Part shown: positions 1 to 6,405 of the stretch, in pieces
Layout of the letters: the number at the start of each line of letters is the position of its first letter
Numbering within the stretch: the stretch's first letter is position 1
Assembly: GCA_002304995.1 (NCBI GenBank)
Contig: DBPV01000064.1
Location: forward strand, 12,156 to 23,892
Direction: 5' to 3'
DNA length: 11,737 nt
Origin: Syntrophaceae bacterium UBA1411
Lineage (GTDB): Bacteria > Desulfobacterota > Syntrophia > Syntrophales > Smithellaceae
The notes under the pieces: generated by a model
The model's input: only the letters and a program-made list of their open reading frames with translations
Told to the model about the DNA's origin: nothing
Databases searched by the model: none
Translations under genes and position numbers: made by a program

Positions 1-1100
1 ACGATGCGGTCGATCTGAGCCATGCAGATGTTCAGCTCCTCCGACACGTCGCGCGGCAGATGTTTCATCTCCTGGATCAGCTGCAGTTCAAGCGAGATGA
101 TGTTCAGGGGATTGAGGATTTCGTGGGCGACGCCGGCGGACAACTGGCCGATGGCGGAAAGCTTTTCCGCCTGGAGGAGCTGGTCCCTGGCCGCCTGCAG
201 ATCTTTTTCCGCCTGTTTGCGCGCTGTGATGTCCCGGCCGACGAAAAGGATTCCCGTGGCTTTGCCGTTTTCATCCCGGAGGAAGGAGGCGGTGGTTTCC
301 TGCCAGTAAAGCTCGCCGTTTTTCTTGTACATGGCCAGCTCCAGGCTGCGTTTGCGGTGGATGTCCACCGGCCCGCCGCCGAATTCCCGTTCGATTTCCT
401 CGGCCATGACGCCGAGCGCCATCGCGTAGGATTCCGGCGTCAGCTCCTTGTCCGGCGGAGTGTGCATGGCTTCTTCCGGCGTGTAGCCCGACGTGCGGAT
501 TTCGGAAGGGCTGACATACGTGTAATTGAGATTGAGGTCCATGGTCGAGACGCTTTCGTTGATGTTCTCGACGATCATGCGGTAGCGATTTTCGCTTTCG
601 CGCAGCGCGCTTTCCATTTTCTTGCGCTCGGTGATGTCGTGCGAAACACTGCAAAAGCCGACCGGGTCGCCTTGCGCGTCCCTGGCGAGCGATGCCGATA
701 CTTCAAAAATCCCCTGCGATCCGTCTTTCCGGAGGCATGTGAGTTCGAAGGATTTGCAGGGCGCGCCCGTTGTGAAGATTTGATTGTAAAGGAGGAAGGT
801 TTTTTGAAAACCGGCCGCGTCCTGGTAGCGGCGGATGTTCGTGCCGATCAAGGCCTCGCGCGGATAGCCCAGGTGTTCACTGATCCGGTCATTGATGAAA
901 GTGAAGTTTCCGGCCAGATCCGCCTCGGCATAGCCGTCGGGAATGGCGTCAATGATGGTCCGGCAGCGGGCCTCGCTCTCCCGCAGGCCGGCCGCCATCC
1001 GACTGCCGTCCGCAACGGTTTTCTCCAGTTTCCGAATTTTCCTCTTCAGAACGGATATCTCCTGGCGGAGCTCAGCAGGGGTCCTGGTGGGGGTGCGCAT
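1..1100 (-). CDS. PAS-domain sensor histidine kinase, partial (C-terminus outside window)
   Basis: Reading the minus strand from the ATG at 1100 gives 366 complete codons with no stop before the window edge. The start is supported by an AGAGGGAG ribosome site about 8 nt upstream. Residues about 10-45 look like a coiled coil. Two PAS domains follow: PAS1 at about 40-160, ending in the PAS/PAC signature SVSHDITERK, and PAS2 at about 168-295, ending in GRDITARKQAEKD. The dimerisation/phosphoacceptor helix contains the H-box GVAHEILNPLN, with the probable phosphorylated histidine at residue 326. The HATPase domain must lie beyond base 1. No signal peptide or transmembrane segment is visible, so it is likely a cytoplasmic sensor whose PAS domains bind an unknown cofactor or ligand. 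No response regulator is seen in the window. It is transcribed divergently from the gene at 1337. Family assignment is secure; the signal is unknown. Confidence 0.93.
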   Translation of the reverse strand, partial: MRTPTRTPAELRQEISVLKRKIRKLEKTVADGSRMAAGLRESEARCRTIIDAIPDGYAEADLAGNFTFINDRISEHLGYPREALIGTNIRRYQDAAGFQKTFLLYNQIFTTGAPCKSFELTCLRKDGSQGIFEVSASLARDAQGDPVGFCSVSHDITERKKMESALRESENRYRMIVENINESVSTMDLNLNYTYVSPSEIRTSGYTPEEAMHTPPDKELTPESYAMALGVMAEEIEREFGGGPVDIHRKRSLELAMYKKNGELYWQETTASFLRDENGKATGILFVGRDITARKQAEKDLQAARDQLLQAEKLSAIGQLSAGVAHEILNPLNIISLELQLIQEMKHLPRDVSEELNICMAQIDRI

Positions 1101-1282
1101 CCGTACAGCTCCCTCTTGCGGTCCACGGCCGCAGACGCGTCAAAAAATACGTGATTTTTCTTTGGCGGAACCGTTAATGCATATTTGTCATAAAGTCAAG
1201 CAAACTGTGTTTTTTGCGGGCGACGGCTTCCGGCCTTCAAAAAAACATGCCGCGCGGCTTGCCTGTTTCCGTCCGGATGTGC

Positions 1283-1288
1283 TATGGA
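1283..1288 (+). promoter_or_regulatory. Possible extended -10 promoter for the ABM-domain gene
   Basis: TATGGA is preceded by TGC (1280-1282), giving an extended -10 (TGnTATnnn). TTGCCT at 1259-1264 lies 18 nt upstream as a weak -35. It would give a leader of about 40 nt before the ATG at 1337. The match is imperfect, so this is only a candidate. Confidence 0.3.
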
Positions 1289-1336
1289 GGAAACGCTGTC
1301 CGCGTCAGCGAATTTAGGCAGTCGGGAGGTTTGAAC

Positions 1337-1630
1337 ATGATCACAGTCGTCGCTCGCATACCGGTGAAGGAAGGAAAGATGGATGAGGCCCTGAAGGCCT
1401 TCGGGGAATTGATTCCCAAAGTGGCTTCGGAAGAGGGGACGCTCATGTACTCGCTCAACCGGGACAAGGCCAATCCCAACCTGCTGGTGGTCGTCGAGCA
1501 GTACAAGGACAAAGCGGCGCTGGAGTTTCATTCCTCCACGGCGCATTTCAAGTCCTTTTTCACCGCCGCCGGCGCCTTCATCGGCGGAAAGCCGGAAATG
1601 TCCTTCCTGGAGCAGGTGCTGAGCATCTGA
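1337..1630 (+). CDS. Antibiotic biosynthesis monooxygenase (ABM) domain protein
   Basis: 97-residue protein, the usual length of single-domain ABM proteins (dimeric ferredoxin-like alpha/beta barrel, YgiN/LsrG-like). The start at 1337 is chosen because GGGAGG at 1324-1329 lies 7 nt upstream and the family's first beta strand (MITVVARIPVKEGK) begins there. An in-frame ATG at 1214 would add 41 residues that look nothing like the family. Family-typical elements are the EEGTLMYSL strand, the VVVEQYKDKAALEFH strand-turn-helix and the helix-initiating SSTAHFKSF. Relatives include quinol monooxygenases and autoinducer-2 phosphate processing enzymes, but many are of unknown function, so no substrate is assigned. 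It is cytoplasmic with no signal peptide. It stands alone, divergent from the kinase and convergent with the cupin gene, whose stop is 46 nt away. Confidence 0.88.
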   Translation: MITVVARIPVKEGKMDEALKAFGELIPKVASEEGTLMYSLNRDKANPNLLVVVEQYKDKAALEFHSSTAHFKSFFTAAGAFIGGKPEMSFLEQVLSI

Positions 1631-1676
1631 ATTTCCGCGCGCTGCAAACCGCATTGACCAAGACGGGCGGTTGCCG

Positions 1677-2153
1677 TCAGGCCACGCTTTCGCCCGCGCG
1701 GGCTGCGGCGAGCCTTGCCTGAAAAGCCGCGACGCCGGCCGAGTCTTCGGGGGGCGACCAGGGCGCAAAGGAAAGCGACCGGGCCGGGTCGTACGGTCCC
1801 TGTTTGACCTCGAAAAAGACGGACGCTTCCGCAACGGGAATCCAGGTGTGATAACAGTCCGCCGGAATCTCCAGCGCGAAGACGTCGCACTCCGGCCCCG
1901 CGGCAATCCGCTCTGTGACGACGCCGTTGTCGTCGAAAAGCAGAATATCGAACCGGCCCCGGAGCACCAGCGCAAACTCGCTTTTGGCGTCGTGCCGGTG
2001 CGGCCGGAAATAGGAGCCGCGTCCGGCCGCGACGAAGAGCCGCTGGACGGGGTCCGCAAAGGATTCGTGGAGATTGTGATTAAGGCGCAGTCTTCCGGTT
2101 TCGCCCGCTCGGGCAATGAGATCGTCCACCATCTGAAGGGTCACCAGTTTCAT
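1677..2153 (-). CDS. WbuC-type cupin-fold metalloprotein
   Basis: 158 residues from the ATG at 2153. AAGGA 8 nt upstream supports this start, and the family normally begins MKL close to the first helix. ATGs further upstream (2162, 2342) lack a properly spaced ribosome site or would add an unrelated tail. Hallmarks of the WbuC family are visible in order: NHNLHES (25-31), DPVQR (34-38), the metal-binding RPHRHD (50-55, His52 and His54) with Glu59, the FDILLFDDNGVVTER strand pair, His102 of the second cupin motif (PADCYHTW), and the closing GPYDP...FAPW (119-132). WbuC proteins are often encoded near O-antigen or polysaccharide genes, but their reaction is not established to my knowledge and no glycan genes are present here. 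Predicted cytoplasmic. The last residues (AAARAGESVA) look disordered. Confidence 0.9.
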   Translation of the reverse strand: MKLVTLQMVDDLIARAGETGRLRLNHNLHESFADPVQRLFVAAGRGSYFRPHRHDAKSEFALVLRGRFDILLFDDNGVVTERIAAGPECDVFALEIPADCYHTWIPVAEASVFFEVKQGPYDPARSLSFAPWSPPEDSAGVAAFQARLAAARAGESVA

Positions 2154-2208
2154 AAAGCTCATCCTTGACGAATCGTATTGGGGCCGCCGGAAAAGCAGCC
2201 GGAAGTCT

Positions 2209-2236
2209 TGTTTACCAAAACGGCCGGCAATGTCAA
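2209..2236 (-). promoter_or_regulatory. Probable sigma70 promoter of the cupin gene
   Basis: On the minus strand a perfect -35 TTGACA (2236-2231) is followed after 16 nt by a weak -10 TAAACA (2214-2209). Transcription would start near 2202, giving a leader of about 50 nt before the ATG at 2153. The -35 is strong and the -10 matches only three of six bases. Confidence 0.45.
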
Positions 2237-2302
2237 CCGCGCGCGTAAGCCCGGAGGCGCCCTGCGGCCTAAGCGCCCGGGGACAAGCGGCGCCGGTCTT
2301 TT

Positions 2303-2322
2303 TGACGGCTTGCAAACCGTCA
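2303..2322. repeat. Perfect inverted repeat, possible operator
   Basis: TGACGG (2303-2308) and CCGTCA (2317-2322) form a perfect 6-bp inverted repeat around the 8-nt spacer CTTGCAAA. It lies between the divergent cupin and binding-protein genes. It overlaps a candidate plus-strand -35 (TTGACG, 2302-2307), with AATTCT as a poor -10 17 nt further on. There is no T-tract on either side, so it is not a terminator. A transcription-factor site is possible; this is inference. Confidence 0.3.
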
Positions 2323-2399
2323 TAAATTCTGTTAACTTCCATCCACAGTTTTTTTCATTTCATGCTAGTTTAAAGTCTTAAGAATGAGGAGGAAGGCGT

Positions 2400-3638
2400 A
2401 TGAAAGGACGTACCAGCTTCATTTTTCTTACAGCATTGATTCTAGCAGTTATGTGGGGGGCGGCGGCCGGCGCGGAAGACATCGTCATCGGCTATACCGG
2501 GCCTTTGAGCGGACCCGGCGCTGAATATGGCCATGATTGCGCCAACGGCGTCGAAATGGCCATCAACGAAATCAACTCCCGGGGCGGCATCGAGGTGAGA
2601 GGGAGAAAATACACCTTCCGGCTGGAAAAAAAGGACGACAAGATCAATCCGGAAACCAGCGTCGCCAATGCGCGCCTGTTGCGCAAGGACCACAAGGCCG
2701 TCGCCATCTTCAATCCTCTTTTCGGCAATCTGATGGCGCTCATGAAAATCAACCAGGAACGGAGAAACGAATTTCTCGTCATGGCTTACACCAGCGTGCC
2801 CCAGGTGTCCGAGACGGGCAACCGGCTGACGATCGCGCTTCCGATGCCCTTTACCATTTACTCGAAAATTGAGGCGGCTCTGGCCTGGGAAAGAGGCTGG
2901 CGCAAATGCGCCATGGTGGTCACGGCCGGCGCCTACGGCGACGCATGGCGCAAGGCGTTCGGCGCCGAATGGCAGAAAAAAGGCGGTACGATTACGCTGG
3001 ATAAACCGGCCAATTACTACACGCGGACGGACTTTGCCGGGCCGCTGGCCGAAGCCCTGGCGACAAATCCCGATTTTCTCCTCATCGGCGGTCCGTCTCC
3101 CACCACGGCGATGATTATCGAACAGGCCCGCGCCCGGGGATTTGAAGGCGGCTTCGTGATGATCGATCAGGCCAAGCTGGACGCGATTTACGCCGTAATG
3201 CAAAAGCCGCTGGGCATGGAGGGCTGCATCGGCACGGCGAAAGTGACGGATGTGCCGTTCCCGGCGACGGCCGCGTTCATCCAGACTTATAAAAATACGT
3301 ACAAGAGAAACGTGACCTGGGAGTGCGTCATCAACTACACGTCGATGTACGCGCTGGCGCTCGCGATAGCGGCGGCGCAAACGACGGACGATGTCTATGC
3401 CATACGGGCGGCTTTTCCCCGCGTCTTTCCAATGCTGGGCGACCGTTACCCCATGGAATTCCACGGCCTGACGCCCAACGGGCGGATGCTGTGCATGGCG
3501 GTGATCCAGTCCATGAAGCACGGCCGGTTCACGCAGGCGTATCAATATATCTGGTGGACGAACAACAGGGCCGAGACGGACAAGATCAGAAAAGTCACCA
3601 AGGGCGATACGCCGATTGTCGTCTTTAAAGTCGACTGA
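2400..3638 (+). CDS. Periplasmic substrate-binding protein, LivK/Peripla_BP_6 type (copy 1)
   Basis: 412 residues. The start at 2400 has an excellent AGGAGG (2387-2392) 7 nt upstream. A signal peptide is clear: basic MKGR, hydrophobic core to about residue 20, and a probable signal peptidase I site after Ala25 (AGA|ED). There is no lipobox cysteine, so the mature protein is predicted soluble in the periplasm. The mature start (DIVIGYTGPLSGPGAEYG, then GVEMAINEINSRGG) is the classic first lobe of type I binding proteins of branched-chain amino acid, amide or aromatic acid ABC importers. YTSVPQ (130-135) and YYTRTDF (206-212) are probable ligand-cleft or hinge segments. The ligand is unknown. 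No permease or ATPase gene is adjacent. It is a paralogue of the gene at 3901, about two residues in three identical by eye. It has five cysteines (47, 170, 276, 309, 365), where its paralogue has one. Confidence 0.93.
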   Translation: MKGRTSFIFLTALILAVMWGAAAGAEDIVIGYTGPLSGPGAEYGHDCANGVEMAINEINSRGGIEVRGRKYTFRLEKKDDKINPETSVANARLLRKDHKAVAIFNPLFGNLMALMKINQERRNEFLVMAYTSVPQVSETGNRLTIALPMPFTIYSKIEAALAWERGWRKCAMVVTAGAYGDAWRKAFGAEWQKKGGTITLDKPANYYTRTDFAGPLAEALATNPDFLLIGGPSPTTAMIIEQARARGFEGGFVMIDQAKLDAIYAVMQKPLGMEGCIGTAKVTDVPFPATAAFIQTYKNTYKRNVTWECVINYTSMYALALAIAAAQTTDDVYAIRAAFPRVFPMLGDRYPMEFHGLTPNGRMLCMAVIQSMKHGRFTQAYQYIWWTNNRAETDKIRKVTKGDTPIVVFKVD

Positions 3639-3673
3639 CCGGCAACCGGTCGGTTAAAACACTTCGTCGGCAG

Positions 3674-3716
3674 GGCGTCCGCGCGGCCGGATACGGTCCG
3701 CGCGGACGCCTTTTTT
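3674..3716 (+). terminator. Intrinsic terminator after binding protein copy 1
   Basis: A perfect 13-bp stem pairs GGCGTCCGCGCGG (3674-3686) with CCGCGCGGACGCC (3698-3710). The loop can itself fold as CCG-GATA-CGG. A run of six T follows directly (3711-3716). It starts 35 nt after the stop codon. Confidence 0.93.
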
Positions 3717-3737
3717 CGTCCCGGCAGAAAAATTCTT

Positions 3738-3766
3738 TTGACATCACCCTTTAATTTTCTTATGCT
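3738..3766 (+). promoter_or_regulatory. Sigma70 promoter of binding protein copy 2
   Basis: Consensus -35 TTGACA (3738-3743), exactly 17 nt, then -10 TATGCT (3761-3766). It is preceded by an A/T-rich stretch (AAAATTCTT) that could act as an UP element. It begins 21 nt behind the T-run of the terminator. The predicted leader is about 128 nt. The same promoter design recurs at 5248-5276. Confidence 0.85.
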
Positions 3767-3900
3767 CCCCGCCGAAAAAAAAGGCATCTCAACCAGCGGC
3801 GGCGCGCGGCGCGGAAACCGGCGGCGAAACCGCCATTAAAAAAAACCGAACGCGCAAACGACAACGATCAAGCGGAAGCGACACAAGAACGGGGGGACGT
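3767..3900 (+). other. Long leader of binding protein copy 2
   Basis: About 130 nt separate the -10 from the ATG at 3901. The leader holds a GC-rich block with a small hairpin, GGCGG (3820-3824), loop CGAAA, CCGCC (3830-3834). An A-rich, C/G-interrupted stretch then runs to the ribosome site GGGGGGA (3891-3897), which lies only 3 nt from the ATG. I recognise no known riboswitch class and no good coding frame here. Confidence 0.4.
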
Positions 3901-5136
3901 ATGGGAAAACGCAGCGGCTTTATCTTTCTCGCGGTGATGGTCATGGTGATGGTGTGGTGGGCGGCGACGGCTGAGGAAATTGTCGTGGGATACACGGGGC
4001 CATTGAGCGGACCCGCCGCGGAATACGGCCAGGATTGCGTCAACGGCATCGACATGGCCATTCGTGAAATCAATGCCGCGGGCGGCGTTGTCGTGGACGG
4101 CCGGAAGCATACCTTCCGCCTGGAAAAAAAGGACGACGGCATCAAGCCCGACGTCGCCATCGACAATGCGCGGAAACTGCGCCAGGAGCACAAGGCCATC
4201 GCCGTTTTCAATCCGGTGGCCAACACGATTGCGGCGCTCATGAAAATCAATCAGGAAAAGAAAAACGAATTTCTCGTCATGGGGTACACCAGCGTGCCGC
4301 AGATTGCCGAAACCGGCAACCGGCTCCTGATCACGATGACGATGCCTTTTACCATTTATGCCCGGGTGTACGTCGATCTGGCCTGGGAAAAAGGGTGGCG
4401 CAAGGTGGCGATGCTGGTGACCTCCGGCCCTTACGGCGATGCGTGGCGCAAGGTTTTCGGCGATGCCTGGGTGAAGAGGGGCGGCACCATCACGCTCGAC
4501 AAACCGGTCAATTACTACACGCGGACGGACTTTGCCGCCCCGCTGGCCGAAGCGCTGGCAACGGAGCCCGACTTCCTGCTCATCGGCGGCCCGTCGGGCA
4601 CCACGGCGATGATTATCGAACAGTCGCGCGCCCGGGGATATGAAGGCGGCTTCGTGATGATCGATCAGTCCAAGCTCGACGCCATTTACCAGGTCATGCA
4701 GAAACCGCTGGGACTGGAGGGAGCGATCGGCGTGGCCATGGTCACCCACATTCCCTATCCGGCCACCGCCGCCTTTACGCAGAACTATACGGGCAGTTAT
4801 AAAAGGAACGTGACCTGGGAAAGCGTGCTGCATTATACGAACATGCACGCGCTGGCCCGGGCCGTCGCCGCCGCCGGCACGGCAAGCGACGTTCGGGCGA
4901 TCCGCCAGGCCCTGCCCAGGGTGTTTCCGCTCCTGGGCGATCAGTTTCCCATGGAGGCCTACGGCCTGCAGCCCAACGGCCGCGTGATCGCCATGGCGGT
5001 CATTCAGACGATGAAGCACGGCCGTTTCACGCAGCCCAACACGTATGTCTGGTGGGCCAAAACGCAAAAGGAGTTCGATGCCGTGAAGAAAATGACCAAA
5101 GGCGCCACGCCGATGGTCTGGAAACGCATCGACTAG
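3901..5136 (+). CDS. Periplasmic substrate-binding protein, LivK/Peripla_BP_6 type (copy 2)
   Basis: 411 residues, colinear with the protein at 2400 and differing mainly by substitutions. The signal peptide MGKRSGFIFLAVMVMVMVWW has a probable cleavage site after Ala24 (ATA|EE). There is no lipobox, so a soluble periplasmic protein is expected. The type I binding-protein start (EIVVGYTGPLSGPAAEYG) and the YTSVPQ and NYYTRTDF cleft segments are conserved between copies, and the region from TITLDKP to MQKPLG is nearly identical. Only one cysteine (Cys46) remains; the other four cysteine positions of copy 1 are Val, Ala, Ser and Ile here. The gene has its own promoter (3738-3766) and terminator (5173-5219), so it is regulated separately from copy 1. 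No transporter membrane or ATPase components are nearby; it may serve a transporter encoded elsewhere or act as a ligand receptor. The ligand cannot be read from the sequence. Confidence 0.93.
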   Translation: MGKRSGFIFLAVMVMVMVWWAATAEEIVVGYTGPLSGPAAEYGQDCVNGIDMAIREINAAGGVVVDGRKHTFRLEKKDDGIKPDVAIDNARKLRQEHKAIAVFNPVANTIAALMKINQEKKNEFLVMGYTSVPQIAETGNRLLITMTMPFTIYARVYVDLAWEKGWRKVAMLVTSGPYGDAWRKVFGDAWVKRGGTITLDKPVNYYTRTDFAAPLAEALATEPDFLLIGGPSGTTAMIIEQSRARGYEGGFVMIDQSKLDAIYQVMQKPLGLEGAIGVAMVTHIPYPATAAFTQNYTGSYKRNVTWESVLHYTNMHALARAVAAAGTASDVRAIRQALPRVFPLLGDQFPMEAYGLQPNGRVIAMAVIQTMKHGRFTQPNTYVWWAKTQKEFDAVKKMTKGATPMVWKRID

Positions 5137-5172
5137 TTTCCGCAAAATCCCGCCGCGGCTCCTTTTTCTACA

Positions 5173-5219
5173 AAAAGCGCCGGCGCGTGACCTTGCAGCA
5201 AAGACGCGCCGGCGCTTTT
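5173..5219 (+). terminator. Terminator hairpin after binding protein copy 2
   Basis: A perfect 16-bp stem pairs AAAAGCGCCGGCGCGT (5173-5188) with ACGCGCCGGCGCTTTT (5204-5219) around a 15-nt loop. The T-run is only four bases, and the left arm begins with A's, so the hairpin could stop transcription in both directions. It starts 36 nt after the stop at 5136. Confidence 0.85.
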
Positions 5220-5247
5220 CAGCTCTGCGGACCGCCGTAAAATTGTT

Positions 5248-5276
5248 TTGACAACGCCTGCTTCTTCTCTTATGCT
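5248..5276 (+). promoter_or_regulatory. Sigma70 promoter of the NMO/phosphatase/RelA operon
   Basis: Consensus -35 TTGACA (5248-5253), exactly 17 nt, then -10 TATGCT (5271-5276). It is preceded by AAAATTGTT, almost identical to the element before the promoter at 3738. The predicted leader is about 60 nt and contains a small hairpin, ATCAAG-ATTC-CTTGAT (5309-5324), 8 nt before the ribosome site. Confidence 0.87.
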
Positions 5277-5344
5277 CATTCGTTCATAAGGAACAGGAAC
5301 AATAAACCATCAAGATTCCTTGATGAAGGATAAAGGAGAACCCT

Positions 5345-6394
5345 ATGTTTAAGACGCGAATGACGGAAATGTTCGGCATCAAGCATCCCATCATGCTGGC
5401 CGGGATGAACTGGATTACGGAGCCCGAACTGGTATCGGCCGTGTGCAACGCCGGAGGCCTGGGAATTTTGGCCATTGCGCGCTGCAATCCGCAGGAGACC
5501 CGGGAAAACATCCGGAAGATCCGCCAGATGACGGACAAACCCTTCGGCGTGAATCAGATTCTCGTGGGGCCGGGGGCGAAGGAAAACATTGCCGTCGCCA
5601 TTGAGGAAAAAGTGCCCATCATCAATTATTCGCTGGGCAAACCCTGGTTCGTCAACGATGTCCACTCTTACGGCGGCAAGGTGGTCGGAACCATCGCCAT
5701 CGCCAAGCACGCGGCGAAGGCCGTGCAGCTGGGCTGCGACGCGCTGGTCATCACCGGCCATGAGGCGGCGGCGCACGGCGCGGCGGCCACCTCCATGGTG
5801 CTGATTCCCCTGGTGGCGTCGATGGTCAAGGTGCCGCTCATCGCCGCGGGCGGATTTTACGACGGGCGGGGGCTCGCGGCGGCGCTGGCGCTGGGGGCGG
5901 ACGGCATTTCCATGGGCAGCCGGTTCATGGTCGTCAAGGAAAGCATGGTGCACGACAATTTCAAAAAACTCTGCATCGCGGCCACCGAGCAGGATACCCT
6001 CTACGACAACGTTTTTGACGGCATGGACGGCCGCGTGCTGAAAACGAAGGAAGCCGAACGGATGATGAAGCGCGGGTTCCCGATGGTAGAGGCCATCAAG
6101 GGCGCCCTGCTCGTCAAGCGCCTCATGAAGCTGTCCTGGGCCAAGTTTATCGGCGTCAGCATCGAGATGCTGCGCGCCGAGGAAGGACACCCGCTCATGG
6201 TGCTGGCGCGCCAGGCGGTGGGCAACATGAAGCACCTCAAGGCGCTCAACGAAGGCGATGTGGAAGGCGGCATTCTGTTTGCCGGTCAGTGCTGCGGCGG
6301 CATTGCCGACAATCCGACCACCGCGGAACTGATCGACCGCGTCATCCGCGAGGCGGACGAAACGCTGGCCAGGCTCAACGGCCTCAAGGCTTAA
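5345..6394 (+). CDS. Nitronate monooxygenase / 2-nitropropane dioxygenase-like FMN protein
   Basis: 349 residues, normal family length. AAGGAG (5333-5338) lies 6 nt before the ATG. The fold is a TIM barrel carrying FMN. Visible motifs are the N-terminal IKHPIMLAGMNWIT (12-25), the NAGGLGIL loop (35-42), the catalytic-loop segment GHEAAAHG (138-145), the phosphate-binding IAAGGFYDGRG (166-176), GADGISMGSRF (184-193) and GQCCGGIADN (314-323). The family oxidises alkyl nitronates or propionate-3-nitronate, and includes FabK-type enoyl-ACP reductases and uncharacterised flavin reductases. The usual EAGGH loop reads EAAAH here: the histidine (His144) is kept but the two glycines are replaced, so the substrate may differ. 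In an anaerobe a flavin-dependent reductase role is as plausible as monooxygenation. It is the first gene of a probable operon, with the phosphatase gene starting 51 nt downstream. Confidence 0.88.
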   Translation: MFKTRMTEMFGIKHPIMLAGMNWITEPELVSAVCNAGGLGILAIARCNPQETRENIRKIRQMTDKPFGVNQILVGPGAKENIAVAIEEKVPIINYSLGKPWFVNDVHSYGGKVVGTIAIAKHAAKAVQLGCDALVITGHEAAAHGAAATSMVLIPLVASMVKVPLIAAGGFYDGRGLAAALALGADGISMGSRFMVVKESMVHDNFKKLCIAATEQDTLYDNVFDGMDGRVLKTKEAERMMKRGFPMVEAIKGALLVKRLMKLSWAKFIGVSIEMLRAEEGHPLMVLARQAVGNMKHLKALNEGDVEGGILFAGQCCGGIADNPTTAELIDRVIREADETLARLNGLKA

Positions 6395-6405
6395 AAAATT
6401 CCGGC

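Noticed and set aside
60..1154. Long plus-strand open frame opposite the histidine kinase
   Set aside because: It lies antisense to a kinase frame with unmistakable PAS and H-box motifs. Its translation resembles no family and is rich in Arg/Ala/Gly/Val, as expected from the complementary strand of GC-rich codons.
1171..1199. TTGACT (1199-1194, minus) as a -35 for the histidine kinase gene
   Set aside because: At 16-18 nt spacing the -10 candidates (for example TAACGG) match the consensus poorly. The kinase promoter may be near here but I cannot place it.
1214..1336. Upstream in-frame extension of the ABM protein from the ATG at 1214
   Set aside because: The added residues have no resemblance to the family and no ribosome site, whereas GGGAGG is ideally placed for the ATG at 1337.
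1647..1672. AACCGC/GCGGTT inverted repeat between the convergent ABM and cupin genes
   Set aside because: The stem is only 6 bp with a 14-nt loop and no T-run in either direction, so it cannot be called a terminator.
2154..2342. Upstream extension of the cupin protein from the ATG at 2342
   Set aside because: The extension crosses the likely promoter, is unlike the WbuC family and lacks a ribosome site; the ATG at 2153 fits the family start.
5272..5289. Five-codon open frame (ATG to TAA) in front of the NMO-like gene, as a leader peptide
   Set aside because: It overlaps the -10 box, so most of it would lie upstream of the predicted transcription start.
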